Shown piece after piece: positions 8,707 to 17,931 of a stretch of DNA of 64,000 nt. Source of the DNA: DASUAS01 sp963720765 (GTDB lineage Bacteria; Actinomycetota; Acidimicrobiia; IMCC26256; DASPTH01); NCBI GenBank assembly GCA_963720765.1, contig CAVRGS010000001.1, positions 124,001 to 188,000 on the forward strand, given 5' to 3'. Position 1 is the stretch's first letter. Each line of letters begins with the position of its first letter. The translations under genes and the position numbers were made by a program. The notes under the pieces were generated by a model. It was not told the DNA's origin, made no database searches, and saw nothing but the letters and a program-made list of their open reading frames with translations.

Positions 8707-9867
8707 CGCGCGTCGTGCTCGCGGGTGGACGGGTGGTCGACCCGCGCTCCGGTACCGACGAGGTGACCGACGTCGTGGTCGACGACGGCCTGATCACCGT
8801 GGTCGGGCCGGTCGACGAGGCCACCCGCGCCGACGCCGACGTCATCGACTGCCGCGACCTGCTGGTCACGCCCGGCCTGATCGACCTGCACGTGCACGTC
8901 TACCCGGGGCTCGGCGACTTCTGCCTCCACCCCGACCGCGTCGGGGTGCGCCAGGGCGTCCCGGTCGTCGTTGACGGCGGCACCAGCGGTGTGGCGACGT
9001 TCGGGCTCGCGCGCAAGTGGATCGACGACCCCGAGGTGAAGACGCGCATCCTCGCGTTCATGGACCCCTGTCAGATCTACTTCGCCACCAAGGACTTCAT
9101 CTGCCACAAGCTCGAGATCGCCAACGACGAACGCAACCTCGACGAGGCGTCGACCGCGGAGGCGGTGGCTGCGAATGCCGATGTCGTCGTGGGCATGAAG
9201 GTCCGGGCGTGCTCCACCACGGATCCCGAGGCGTCGCCCTTCCTCGACGCCGCGCAACGTGTCGCCGGCGACAAACCGGTGATGGTGCACCTCGGCCGCT
9301 TCCCGCACACACCGACCATCCCGACGCGCGTGCTCCTCCAGCAGTTGCCGCGGGGGTGACGTGATCACCCACGCGTTCCGCGGCGCGTCCGGCGTGCTCG
9401 ACGCCTCCGGCGCGGTCACGGCGGAGTTCAAGGACGCGGTCGATCGTGGCGTGCGCCTCGACATCGGCCACTCCGGCACCGATTTCCGTTTCGCCACCGC
9501 GCGCCGGTTGTTCGAGCAGGGCTACCTGCCCACCACCATCTCCACGGATCTCAACGTCTTCAACGTCGACACGCCGGTCGTGTCCCTGGCCGAGACGATC
9601 TCGAAGGTGTGGGCGCTCGGGGTGCCGTTGCCCGACGCGATCGCGATGACGACGTCGGCGACCGCGGAGGTGATCGGCCGGTCCGACGAACTGGGGACGC
9701 TGGCCTCGGGCCGTCCGGCCGAGGTGTCGGTCTTGCGCATCGAAACGGGGGACGCGCTGCTGTCCGACGGCTTCGAGACCATCACCGCGACCCAGCGGCT
9801 GGTGCCGGTCGGGTGTCTGCGAGCGGGAGAGTGGATCGAGGCCGACCGCGACTCAGTGGCCGCGTGA
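8703..9867 (+). CDS. Amidohydrolase/deacetylase family metallohydrolase, dihydroorotase-like (frameshifted)
   Basis: Dihydroorotase-like zinc amidohydrolase, about 388 residues. HVHVYPGLGDF gives the HxH metal site; GTSGVATFGLARKWID and FMDPCQIYFATKDFICHKLE match the amidohydrolase/deacetylase group rather than true dihydroorotases. The frame breaks at about 9351-9355, where CGGGGGTGA has one G too many: removing it joins QQLPRG to DVITHAFRGASGV. The second half ends with the normal GTLASGRPAEVSVL. It could open a lactam or hydantoin-like ring made by the neighbouring oxygenases, which is inference from context. The next gene overlaps by GTGA. Confidence 0.8.
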
Positions 9868-12203
9868 GCTCGATCGGGGCGCGACGACTGCGGCGCGAGG
9901 ACCCGCGGTTCCTGACCGGGCGCGGACGGTACCTGGCCGATCACCACGTCGACGGGCTGCATCACCTCGCCCTGTTGCGCAGCCCGGCGGCGCACGCGGT
10001 GATCCGGAGCATCGACACATCGGACGCGTCGGCGCTCGCCGGCGTGCTCGGCGTCTACACGCAACACGATCTGGAGGCGGCCGGCGCGCAGAGGATGGGC
10101 CACCTGCTGGAGATGCCCGGCATGCAGCCGCTCGAGTGGACGGTGCTCGCATCCGACCGTGTCCGCTTCGCGGGCGAACCGGTGGTCGCCGTGGTGGCGA
10201 CGAGCCGCGCGATCGCCGAGGATGCGCTGGAGCTGGTCGTCGTCGACCTGGAACCGTTGCCCGCGGTCGTCGATCCGGCGCGGGCACTGGCCCCCGATGC
10301 GACCCTGCTCTATCCGGAGTGGGGGACGAACGAGCTCCTGCACCTGGAAGCGGCAAGTCCGGGACTCGCCGACGCGATCGCGGCTGCGCCGCGCGTGCTG
10401 CGGGAGCGCTTCGAGAGCCACCGCATCATGGGCCTCCCGCTGGAGTGCCACGGCGCGCAAGCCGACTACGACGCCGCCTCCGATCTCCTCACGATGATCG
10501 CGTCGACGCAGCAGCCCCACCAGCTGCGCACGGTCGTCTCCGAGGTGTGCGGCATGACCGAGGCGTCGGTCCGGGTCATCGCGCCCGACATGGGCGGCGG
10601 GTTCGGCAACAAGCAGCACTTCCTCCGCGAGGAGTGCCTGGTCGCGATCCTCGCGCGCATCACGGGCGTGCCGATCCAATGGGCCGAGGACCGCAGCGAG
10701 GCGCTCACTGCGTCGGTGCACTCTCGTCCGCAGGTGCACGACGTCACCGCGGCGTACGACGACGACGGCCACCTGCTGGCGCTGTCGGTCGACGTGACCA
10801 GTGACGTCGGCAATCCCGTCCTCTACTTCTCGGGCATCGGGCCGTCGTTGGTCACGGTGGGCGCGTTGTGCGGGGCGTACGAGGTCCCCGAGCACGGTTG
10901 GACGCTGTCGTGCGTCGCGACGACGACGTGCCCGGTGGGGGCGTACCGCGGCTTCGGGCAGCCGCAGGCCCACCTCACCATCGAACGGGTGATGGACCGT
11001 ATCGCCGAGGATCTCGGGCTCGACCCCGTCGAGGTGCGCCGCCGCAACCTCCTGCCCGACGACGCGCCGCGCCCGATCACCGCGCACGGGGGCGCGCGCG
11101 TCGACGTCGGACTGCTCGGCCCGCAGCTCGACCAGCTGCTCGACGAGTTCGGGTACGACGCGTGGCGCATCCGCCAACAAGAGGCGCGCGCCGACGGACG
11201 GTGTGTCGGGATCGGGGTGTCGATGCTGATACAGGGCGGCGCGCCGACGCAGTACGGCGTGGCCGGCCGCTTCGGGTCGTGGGAGGTGGCGGCGGTGTCG
11301 GTGCTCCCCGACGGGAGCGTGACCGTCGCGGTCGGCACCAAGTCGCAGGGCCAGGGGCACGAAACCACGCTGGCCCAGGTCGCGGCCGACGTGCTCGGTG
11401 TCGACGACGGTCGCGTCACCGTCAGCGAGGGTGACACCGGGTCCTTGCCGTACGGCATGGGGTCGTGGGGGAGCCGCACCGCGGTGATGGCCGGCGGCGC
11501 GGTCACGCGCGCGTGTACCGAGCTCCGCACGAAGATGGACGCGATCGCCGCCCACATGCGCTCGCAGACCGGTGCCGATGCCCACTTCGTCGCGATCGCC
11601 GAGGAGGCGTGGTGGCATCCGCACCGTCTGCCGGCGGGGATGGATGCGGGACTGACGACCACCGTCGTGCACTCGCCGGGCAACACGATCCCGGTGCCCG
11701 ACGAACGCGGGCACATGAACTTCGACGAGACGTTCGGTTCGCACGCCACTGCGGTGGCCGTCGAGGTCGACCCGATCACTGGTCGGGTGGATGTGCTCGA
11801 CGCGGTGATGGTCGTGGACTCCGGGATCGTGATCAATCCGAACGTCGTCGACGGGCAGCACCAGGGCGGGTTCGCGCAGGGCCTGGGCAACGTGTTCCAC
11901 GAGGAGCTCGTCTACTCCGACGAGGGTCAGCCCCTGTGCTCGACGCTCGTGGACTACACGATCCCCACCGCGTCGGAGAGCGTCGCGTTGCGCATCGTGC
12001 ACCGCGAGACGCCGTCCGAGGTCTTGGGAGGGTTCCGGGGAGCAGGTGAGGCGGCGATCACCGCGGCACCGGTCGTGCTGGCCGGTGCGGTCGAGGATGC
12101 CCTCGCGCCGCTCGGTGTCCGCGTCAACTCGACGCGACTCGGTGCCGACGCGCTGTGGCGTGCGATCCAGGCGTCGCGCGCGTTGGCCGGGGCACCCGCA
12201 TGA
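9864..12203 (+). CDS. Xanthine dehydrogenase family molybdopterin-binding (large) subunit
   Basis: Molybdenum hydroxylase large subunit, 779 residues. GGGFGNKQHF and AYRGFGQPQ are cofactor-contact loops; AYRGFG puts it with form II CoxL-like or general hydroxylases, not with the AYRCSFR type CO dehydrogenase. GFRGAGEAAI near the C-terminus has the catalytic Glu. It would hydroxylate a heteroaromatic ring carbon with water as oxygen donor. Normally FAD (medium) and 2Fe-2S (small) subunits are encoded beside it, yet neither is present in the operon. The GTG at 9864 overlaps the previous stop. Substrate unknown, with purine-like compounds suggested by the neighbours. Confidence 0.9.
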   Translation: MSSIGARRLRREDPRFLTGRGRYLADHHVDGLHHLALLRSPAAHAVIRSIDTSDASALAGVLGVYTQHDLEAAGAQRMGHLLEMPGMQPLEWTVLASDRVRFAGEPVVAVVATSRAIAEDALELVVVDLEPLPAVVDPARALAPDATLLYPEWGTNELLHLEAASPGLADAIAAAPRVLRERFESHRIMGLPLECHGAQADYDAASDLLTMIASTQQPHQLRTVVSEVCGMTEASVRVIAPDMGGGFGNKQHFLREECLVAILARITGVPIQWAEDRSEALTASVHSRPQVHDVTAAYDDDGHLLALSVDVTSDVGNPVLYFSGIGPSLVTVGALCGAYEVPEHGWTLSCVATTTCPVGAYRGFGQPQAHLTIERVMDRIAEDLGLDPVEVRRRNLLPDDAPRPITAHGGARVDVGLLGPQLDQLLDEFGYDAWRIRQQEARADGRCVGIGVSMLIQGGAPTQYGVAGRFGSWEVAAVSVLPDGSVTVAVGTKSQGQGHETTLAQVAADVLGVDDGRVTVSEGDTGSLPYGMGSWGSRTAVMAGGAVTRACTELRTKMDAIAAHMRSQTGADAHFVAIAEEAWWHPHRLPAGMDAGLTTTVVHSPGNTIPVPDERGHMNFDETFGSHATAVAVEVDPITGRVDVLDAVMVVDSGIVINPNVVDGQHQGGFAQGLGNVFHEELVYSDEGQPLCSTLVDYTIPTASESVALRIVHRETPSEVLGGFRGAGEAAITAAPVVLAGAVEDALAPLGVRVNSTRLGADALWRAIQASRALAGAPA

Positions 12204-13129
12204 CGCTCGTCTGCGACCTCGGCGCACCGGACACGGGCGCGACGCTGGTGGACGCGTTCTCGACCCAGGGGTATGCCGCCCTCGTCGGACACGGCGTGCC
12301 CGCGCCCGTGATCGAGACCATGCGCGCGGTGTCGCTCGAATTCTTCGATCTGCCGCGAGCGGAGAAGGCACGCTGCGAATGGGTCGGCCGCGACGTGTGG
12401 CGCGGGTGGCAACCGGTGTTCGAAGGCGGCGAGCGCTTCGTCGACGACACCACTGTCGAGTGGCGGGAGTGGCTCGAGGAGAACCTCTGTCCGTCGGCGG
12501 GCGGCCCCGACAACCCGTTGAACAACTGGCCGCCGGTGCCGGTGTCGCTGCGCCCGGCGTGGGAGGTGTACCACGGCGCGATGTTCGACCTCGCGGCGCG
12601 GGTGATCGGTCTGCTCGCGTCGGAGCTGGGCATCGAGCCCGACGTGCTGCCGGCATGGCAGGGCGGTCAGTACTCGAACCTCGTGGCGAACCACTATCCG
12701 GCGCAGACGGTGGCGCCGAAGCCGGGACAGGTGCGGGTGAACCCGCACACCGACCACGGAGGGATCACCATCCTCCAGGTCGACGACGCGCCGGGGGGCC
12801 TCGAGGTGGCGTACGACCGGGTCGGATGGCAGGCGGCGACGGTGCCGGCCGGCGCGCTCGTGGTGCAGGCGGGCGACATGCTGGAGCGCCTGACCGCAGG
12901 CCGGCTGCGCGCCACACCGCACCGGGTGGTGAACCCACCGCTCGACGCGGGTGAGGACGGTCGTCGGTTGTCGCTCGTGTACTTCCACCATCCCGATCTC
13001 GACGTCGTGGTGGCGCCCGCCACCGACGGGCCGCGTCCGTTGCCCCCGATCGTCGCCCGCGACTGGATCGAACAGCGCCAGGGTCGCTACCAGGCCGACG
13101 GCATCAGCGACCTCGTCGACCTCGACTGA
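12200..13129 (+). CDS. 2-oxoglutarate/Fe(II) oxygenase, isopenicillin N synthase family
   Basis: A non-heme iron oxygenase of 309 residues. The jelly-roll iron ligands are HTDHGG (HxD) and the His of ATPHRVVNP; RRLSLVYFHH has the R-x-S that binds 2-oxoglutarate. The N-terminal GYAALVGHGVP and FFDLPRAEKARCEW are family hallmarks. The ATG at 12200 overlaps the stop of the Mo-subunit (ATGA), so it is the last gene of a coupled four-gene operon (Rieske, amidohydrolase, Mo-hydroxylase, 2OG oxygenase). It probably performs a hydroxylation or demethylation in the same pathway. Confidence 0.88.
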   Translation: MTLVCDLGAPDTGATLVDAFSTQGYAALVGHGVPAPVIETMRAVSLEFFDLPRAEKARCEWVGRDVWRGWQPVFEGGERFVDDTTVEWREWLEENLCPSAGGPDNPLNNWPPVPVSLRPAWEVYHGAMFDLAARVIGLLASELGIEPDVLPAWQGGQYSNLVANHYPAQTVAPKPGQVRVNPHTDHGGITILQVDDAPGGLEVAYDRVGWQAATVPAGALVVQAGDMLERLTAGRLRATPHRVVNPPLDAGEDGRRLSLVYFHHPDLDVVVAPATDGPRPLPPIVARDWIEQRQGRYQADGISDLVDLD

Positions 13130-13380
13130 GGGGCCGGCCGGTCTCGAGACCGGGTCGTTCGTCATCGTGGCGCAACATCGGTGGCGCAACGTCGCCGGAT
13201 GTTCGCGCAGCCGACGCCCGGTGTCGACCAGCCCACCCGTGCGAAGGTCGTGGACACTGGCGCATGCGGATTCGCGAGCACAGGCGATGAGTTCTCGGCT
13301 CGTCGCAGGTCTCGCGGTCGTTCCACCGCCGTGCGACCACCATGGCGGGCCCACTCGGCACCGACGAGGCAGGAGTGCGA

Positions 13381-13941
13381 ATGGCCAAGCTGATCTACGT
13401 GACGAACGTCTCGCTCGACGGGTTCATCGAGGACGAGCACGGCGCCTTCGACTGGGCCGAGCCCGACGACGGGCAGTTCGGGTTCATCACCGATCTCGTG
13501 CGCCCGGTCGGTACGTGGCTGTACGGCCGGCGCCTGTACGAAGCGATGGCGGTCTGGGAGACCGACCCCGCACTCGCCGCCCAGTCGGGGCTCACGGCCG
13601 AGTTCGCGCACGTCTGGCAGGCGGGGGAGAAGATCGTCTACTCGTCGACGCTCGACGCGGTCTCAACCGCCAGGACCCGGATCGAACGGTCCTTCGAGCC
13701 CCTGTCCATCCGTGCGCTGAAGGATGCTTCCGATCGTGACCTGACCGTTGGCGGCGCCAACCTCGCAGCGCACGCGTTCAGGGAACGGCTGGTCGACGAG
13801 TGCCACCTCTTCATCGGTCCTGCCATCGTGGGTCGCGGCAAGCCTGCGCTCCCGAGCGACCTGCGCATCGACCTCGCGCTGCTCGACGAACGACACTTCG
13901 ACAACGGGGTCGTGTACCTCCGCCATCGAGTGCTGGTCTGA
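13381..13941 (+). CDS. Dihydrofolate reductase family (RibD C-terminal domain) protein
   Basis: A 186-residue NADPH-binding reductase-like protein. The opening AKLIYVTNVSLDGFIEDEHG, the LYGRRLYEAM block and DLTVGGANLAAHAFRERLVD are characteristic of the RibD_C / DHFR-like family; true folate reductases lack this pattern. Start ATG at 13381 is preceded by GGCAGGAG. The physiological substrate is unknown for most members. It stands alone between the oxygenase operon and a convergent amidohydrolase pair. The 250 bp before it hold only an imperfect hairpin near 13168-13212. Confidence 0.85.
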   Translation: MAKLIYVTNVSLDGFIEDEHGAFDWAEPDDGQFGFITDLVRPVGTWLYGRRLYEAMAVWETDPALAAQSGLTAEFAHVWQAGEKIVYSSTLDAVSTARTRIERSFEPLSIRALKDASDRDLTVGGANLAAHAFRERLVDECHLFIGPAIVGRGKPALPSDLRIDLALLDERHFDNGVVYLRHRVLV

Positions 13942-13969
13942 GCCCCACTCGAGCAGGCGCGTCGGCGCT

Positions 13970-14639
13970 TCAGGACGGCAGCGGCGGGACCGCGGCGCGG
14001 GCGCGCGCGGCAACGGCTGACACGTCGAGTTGCGTCGGCACACCGTGTTCGACGAGCACCTCGCCCTCGACGATCGCCAGTGAGGCACGGGACGAGAGGC
14101 CGGTGAGCAGGAGACCGGCGACGGGGTCGTGCACGCCGACGCGGTCGACGGTCGTCATGTCCCAGGCGGCGAGGTCGGCGCGCGCGCCGACGGCGATGCG
14201 ACCGAGCTCGGGACGGCCGAGGCAGTCGGCCGAACCGCGCGTGGCCGCGCGCAGCAGCTCCCGGGCCGTGAGCCAACGCGTCGGATCGTCGGGGTCGGTG
14301 CCGCGGTGGGCGAGCAGGGCGAGGCGCAGGTCGCCGAGCAGGTCCGAGCCGTCGTTCGACGCGGATCCGGTCGTCCCGAACCCGACCGTGCAGCCGGCGT
14401 CGAGATAGCTGCGCACCGGCGCCGCACCCCAGCCCATGCGCAGGTCGGGGGCGATCAGGTGAGAGATGCCGACCCCGGCCGCAGCCATCTCGGGCACCTC
14501 CGACGGCGGAGGGTTCACCATCCACACCGACCGCCACGATCACGCCGTCCTCGACCAGCACGTCGGCGGGTGCGAGCTCGGTGTCGTCGTCGTCGAACGT
14601 GGCGCACCAGTCTGCGGCGCGCACGAGCACGGTGCTCAC
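13970..14639 (-). pseudogene. Amidohydrolase (chlorohydrolase/deaminase type) with internal deletion
   Basis: The N-terminal 35-40 residues (STVLVRAADWCATFDDDDTE ... VEDGVIVAVG) are followed, after a frame change at about 14535, by the C-terminal half of the same kind of enzyme: VNPPPSEVPEMAAAGVGISH, LRMGWGAAPVRSYLDAG and GSASNDGSDLLGD. Roughly 200 or more central residues, including the HxH metal site, are absent, so the protein cannot be active as encoded. The GTG at 14639 overlaps the upstream stop, meaning it once followed the next gene as an operon. The breakpoint sits in GGTCGGTGTGG, so recombination at a short repeat or an assembly collapse are both possible. Confidence 0.72.
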
Positions 14640-15975
14640 GGGCTCGCGGCCAACACCTTCGCCCGGCGTTCGAACAGCTCCTCGGCCGCGGCCTGGGCCT
14701 GCCCGCGCACGTCGGCGACCTCGAAGGTGGTGGGTTCGCCGCCGGCGACGAGGCGGCGGCCGTCGACCCAGACGTCGCGCACGTCACGGCCCGACGCCGA
14801 GAAGACGAGATGCGCGGCGACGTTGAAGTCGCGGCCGTGCAGCACCGGCGTGGTGTGCAGACCCCCGAGCGCGACGGTGATGATGTCGGCGCGCTTCCCG
14901 GGTACCAGCGATCCGGTGACGCCGTCGAGACCGAGGGCGCGGGCGCCGTCGAGGGTCGCCATCGCCAGCACCTCCCACGGATCGCCGGAGGTCGGGTCGA
15001 GGGTCGACACCTTCTGCAGCAGCGACGCGAACTTCATCTCCTCGACCAGGTCGAGGTTGTTGTTCTCCTTCTCGCCATCGCTGCCGAGCCCGACCACGAC
15101 CCCGGCCGCCTGCATGGCGCCGACGCCGCGGGGCCCGAGGCGAGCTTCATGTTGGAGCACGGACAGTGTGCGACCGACGTGCCGGTCTGCGCGAGCAACT
15201 GGATCTCACGGTCATCGAGCCACACGCAGTGCGCGACGACCGTCCGCTCGGTGAGGATCCCGCGCTGGTGGAACACCTCGAGCGGACGGCGACCGAACCG
15301 CTTCAGTGATTCCTGCACCTCCCAGATGGACTCCGACGAGTGGGTGTGGATCCCGGTGTCGAACTCCTCCGCCAACGCCAGCGCGTCGCCGAAGCACCGC
15401 TCGCTGCAGTAGAAGAGGTGCTCGAGCCCGACCCATGTGCGCACGCGGCCGTCGGCAGCAGTGCGGTGGGTCTCGAGCAGACGACGGTTCGACTCGAGCG
15501 TCTCGAAGTAGTCGAACTCACCGTCGGCGACGTAGGGGACGAGGGTGGCGCGCAGCCCGACCGTCTCGGCCGCCGACGCCGAGCCTTCCATGTAGCGCCA
15601 CATGTCCATCACCGACGTGGTGCCCGCGAGCACGCTCTCGGCGTAGCAGTGCAGTGATGCGGTGGCGGCGATCTCCGGCGTCATCGCCTTGTGGGCGGGG
15701 TCGACGTAGGCCTCCAACCAGTCCCACAACGACATCGACTCCGCGGTGCCGCGCAAGAGTCCCGAGTGGAGATGCGTGTTGTGGAGTCCGGGGAGCACCG
15801 CGTGACCGGTGAGGTCGACGACCGCCGCTCCCGCGGCGCGCGGATCGGCGTCGACCTCCTCGACCGGTCCGACGGCGAGGATCTGGTCGTCGTCGAGGAG
15901 CACCGAACCGGGGTCGAACGCGACCGCGCCGCCCGTCATGGGCAGGACGATCCCGTTGCGCAACAAGGTGGGCAT
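14636..15975 (-). CDS. Amidohydrolase, TrzN/atrazine chlorohydrolase/SAH deaminase-like (frameshifted)
   Basis: A cyclic-amidine hydrolase-type enzyme, about 446 residues. GLHNTHLHSGLLRG holds the metal HxH; LEHLFYCSE, THSSES, VAHCVWL and SVAHCPCSNMKLASG are the usual downstream blocks, and GSDGEKENNNLDLVEEMK supplies the last metal Asp. The frame breaks near 15138, where one C is missing from a run of four (ASGP to RGVGAMQAAGVVVGLGSDG). It was probably the first gene of a two-gene unit with the deleted paralogue downstream. ATG at 15975 is chosen over 16002 from family alignment. Members deaminate or dechlorinate triazines, guanine or thioadenosine; the substrate here is open. Confidence 0.82.
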
Positions 15976-16085
15976 CGGACCACCGTGCAGCGCGTGCAAC
16001 ACACTGTCAATGTCGTCGCCGGCGTGTTCACGCGGGCGTCACACATGACCGGTCGATAGCGTGGCGCCATCACGAAGGGGGATCC

Positions 16086-16841
16086 ATGGAACTGGAAGGT
16101 GCGCGCGTCCTGGTGGTGGGCACGTCGTCGGGGATCGGCCGCGAGGTCGCGGTCCAGCTCGGTGCGGGCGGGGGCCGGGTTGTGCTCGCGGCACGACGGG
16201 CCGACCGCTTGGACGAAGCAGTTGCCGCCGTGGGGAACGGCGCCAGCAGCGTGGTGTGCGACGTGCGCGACCCCGCGCAGTGCGACGCGGTCGTCGCGTC
16301 GGCGGTGGCCGAGCTGGGTGGCCTCGACGCGGTGGTGTACGCGACGGCCGTCGATCCGCTGGTGCGTCTGGTCGACACCGACCTCGAGGAATGGCGGCGG
16401 GTCTACGAGACCAACGTGTTCGGAGCGTCGTTGGTGACGCGGGCCGCGTTGGCACCGTTGACCGCGGCACGTGGCCGGATGGTGTTCATCTCGGCGACGT
16501 CAGTGGGACGGCCGCTTCCCGGCATGGGCGCGTACGAGACGAGCAAGGCCGCGCTCGACGAGCTCGTGCGTGCCTGGCGGGGTGAGCATCCCGAGATCGG
16601 GTTCTGCAACGTCGCCGTCGGCAACACCCTGGGCACCGAGGTGTACCAGTCGTGGGACGGTGAGCTGCTCGCCGAGTTGTCGCCGCTGTGGGAGGCGCGC
16701 GGCTACGTGCACGACAACGGACCCGGGGCGATGACCGTGCGCGACTGCGCGACGGCGGTGGTCGCGGCGATCACGTCGCCGGTCGACCTGCGCTACCTCG
16801 TGGCCAACCCCGCGCCGGGCTCGACCATGGCCGTGAGCTGA
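16086..16841 (+). CDS. SDR family oxidoreductase
   Basis: A 251-residue short-chain dehydrogenase. GTSSGIG at about residues 12-18 binds the nucleotide, and YETSK holds the catalytic Tyr and Lys following the FISATSVG serine block. The middle YATAVDPLVRL replaces the usual NNAG, which is a mild divergence. ATG at 16086 follows AAGGGGG, so this gene has a leader, with TAGCGT about 30 bp upstream as a likely -10. The stop shares one base with the start of the phosphotransferase (TGATG). Confidence 0.85.
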   Translation: MELEGARVLVVGTSSGIGREVAVQLGAGGGRVVLAARRADRLDEAVAAVGNGASSVVCDVRDPAQCDAVVASAVAELGGLDAVVYATAVDPLVRLVDTDLEEWRRVYETNVFGASLVTRAALAPLTAARGRMVFISATSVGRPLPGMGAYETSKAALDELVRAWRGEHPEIGFCNVAVGNTLGTEVYQSWDGELLAELSPLWEARGYVHDNGPGAMTVRDCATAVVAAITSPVDLRYLVANPAPGSTMAVS

Positions 16842-17917
16842 TGAGCGAGACCGAACCCGTCCCCGAGTCCCTGGCGCCGCTGCAGCGGTGGCTGGAAGCA
16901 CACGTGCCGATGGCCGAGGCGATCGAGCTGCTCGGAGTCCGCAAGGCCAGCAGCGGCTTCTCGGCCGACACGACGATGGTCGACGTCGCGGTGACGCGGG
17001 GCGGGATCGCCAACGACGAGCGCTACGTGCTGCGCACCGAGAGTCCCGATCCGCCGGTCTATCCGGTGCAGGTGCCGGGATGGTCGGTGGAGATCGAGTT
17101 GCAGTACCGGGTGATGGAGGCGTTGGGCGCGCACTCGGACGTCCCGGTGGCGCCGATGATCGGCTACGAAGCCGACCCGTCGGTGCTCGGGGCACCGTTC
17201 TTCGTGATGGGGTACGTCGGCGGACAGGTGCCGGTCGAAGACCCGCCGTACACGACTGCGGGGTTCTTCGTCGACCTGACCTCGGCCGAACGCACCGCGA
17301 TGATCGAACGCGGTCTCGCCACCGTGGCGAGCGTGCACGCCGTCGACTGGCGCGCCGCGGGGCTCGACTTCCTCGTGCCGCCCGGGGTCACGCCCGGACT
17401 CGACGTGCAGCTCGACGTGTGGGAGCGCTACTACCGCGACGAACTGCGTGACCGGGTGCATCCGCTGGCCGACCGCGCGTTCACGTGGTTGCGGGCCGAG
17501 CAGCCGCAGGCGAGCGAGGTCGGACTGTGCTGGGGCGACCCCCGTCCCGGCAACATCATCTGGCGCGACGCCGCGCCGGTGTGCGTCACCGACTTCGAGG
17601 CGGCGTCGATCGCGCCGCCGGAGCTCGACGTCGGTTGGTGGCTGATGTTCGACCGAACCATGCACGAGTGGGCCGGCGTGGAACGGGCTCCCGGCGATCC
17701 CACACGCGCGGAGCAGCTCGCGATGTACGAAGCCGCGTCGGGACGAACGGTGCCCGACGCGCAGTGGTTCGAGATCTGCGCGGCTGCGCGCTACTGCGCC
17801 ATCGTCGTGCGGGTGATGAACCGCGCCGTCGACCGCGGGTTGATGCCCGAGGACCACACCATCTGGCTGGAGAACCCGGCCAGCAGCGCGCTGGAGAGCC
17901 TGCTCGCCGAGCTCTAG
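16841..17917 (+). CDS. Phosphotransferase family protein (APH/ACAD10-like)
   Basis: A 358-residue aminoglycoside phosphotransferase-fold protein. LCWGDPRPGNIIW is the Brenner-type catalytic loop (the usual His before Gly-Asp is Trp here), and VTDFEAA provides the metal-binding Asp. Actinobacterial members usually act on fatty or steroid hydroxyl-acyl compounds with acyl-CoA dehydrogenases, rather than on drugs. It is cotranscribed with the SDR through a one-base overlap, so a hydroxylated metabolite shared by both is likely. No resistance role is suggested by the context. Confidence 0.82.
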   Translation: MSETEPVPESLAPLQRWLEAHVPMAEAIELLGVRKASSGFSADTTMVDVAVTRGGIANDERYVLRTESPDPPVYPVQVPGWSVEIELQYRVMEALGAHSDVPVAPMIGYEADPSVLGAPFFVMGYVGGQVPVEDPPYTTAGFFVDLTSAERTAMIERGLATVASVHAVDWRAAGLDFLVPPGVTPGLDVQLDVWERYYRDELRDRVHPLADRAFTWLRAEQPQASEVGLCWGDPRPGNIIWRDAAPVCVTDFEAASIAPPELDVGWWLMFDRTMHEWAGVERAPGDPTRAEQLAMYEAASGRTVPDAQWFEICAAARYCAIVVRVMNRAVDRGLMPEDHTIWLENPASSALESLLAEL

Positions 17918-17931
17918 GACGCTGCGGTGCG

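Noticed and set aside
9522..12656. Minus-strand open frame of 1044 codons
   Set aside because: It is antisense to the molybdenum hydroxylase gene, is Arg/Pro/Ala-rich with no domain, and arises from GC-biased third positions.
16841..17917. Phosphotransferase as an antibiotic-resistance gene
   Set aside because: It belongs to the ACAD10-like metabolic branch, is coupled to an SDR, and has no mobile or resistance context.
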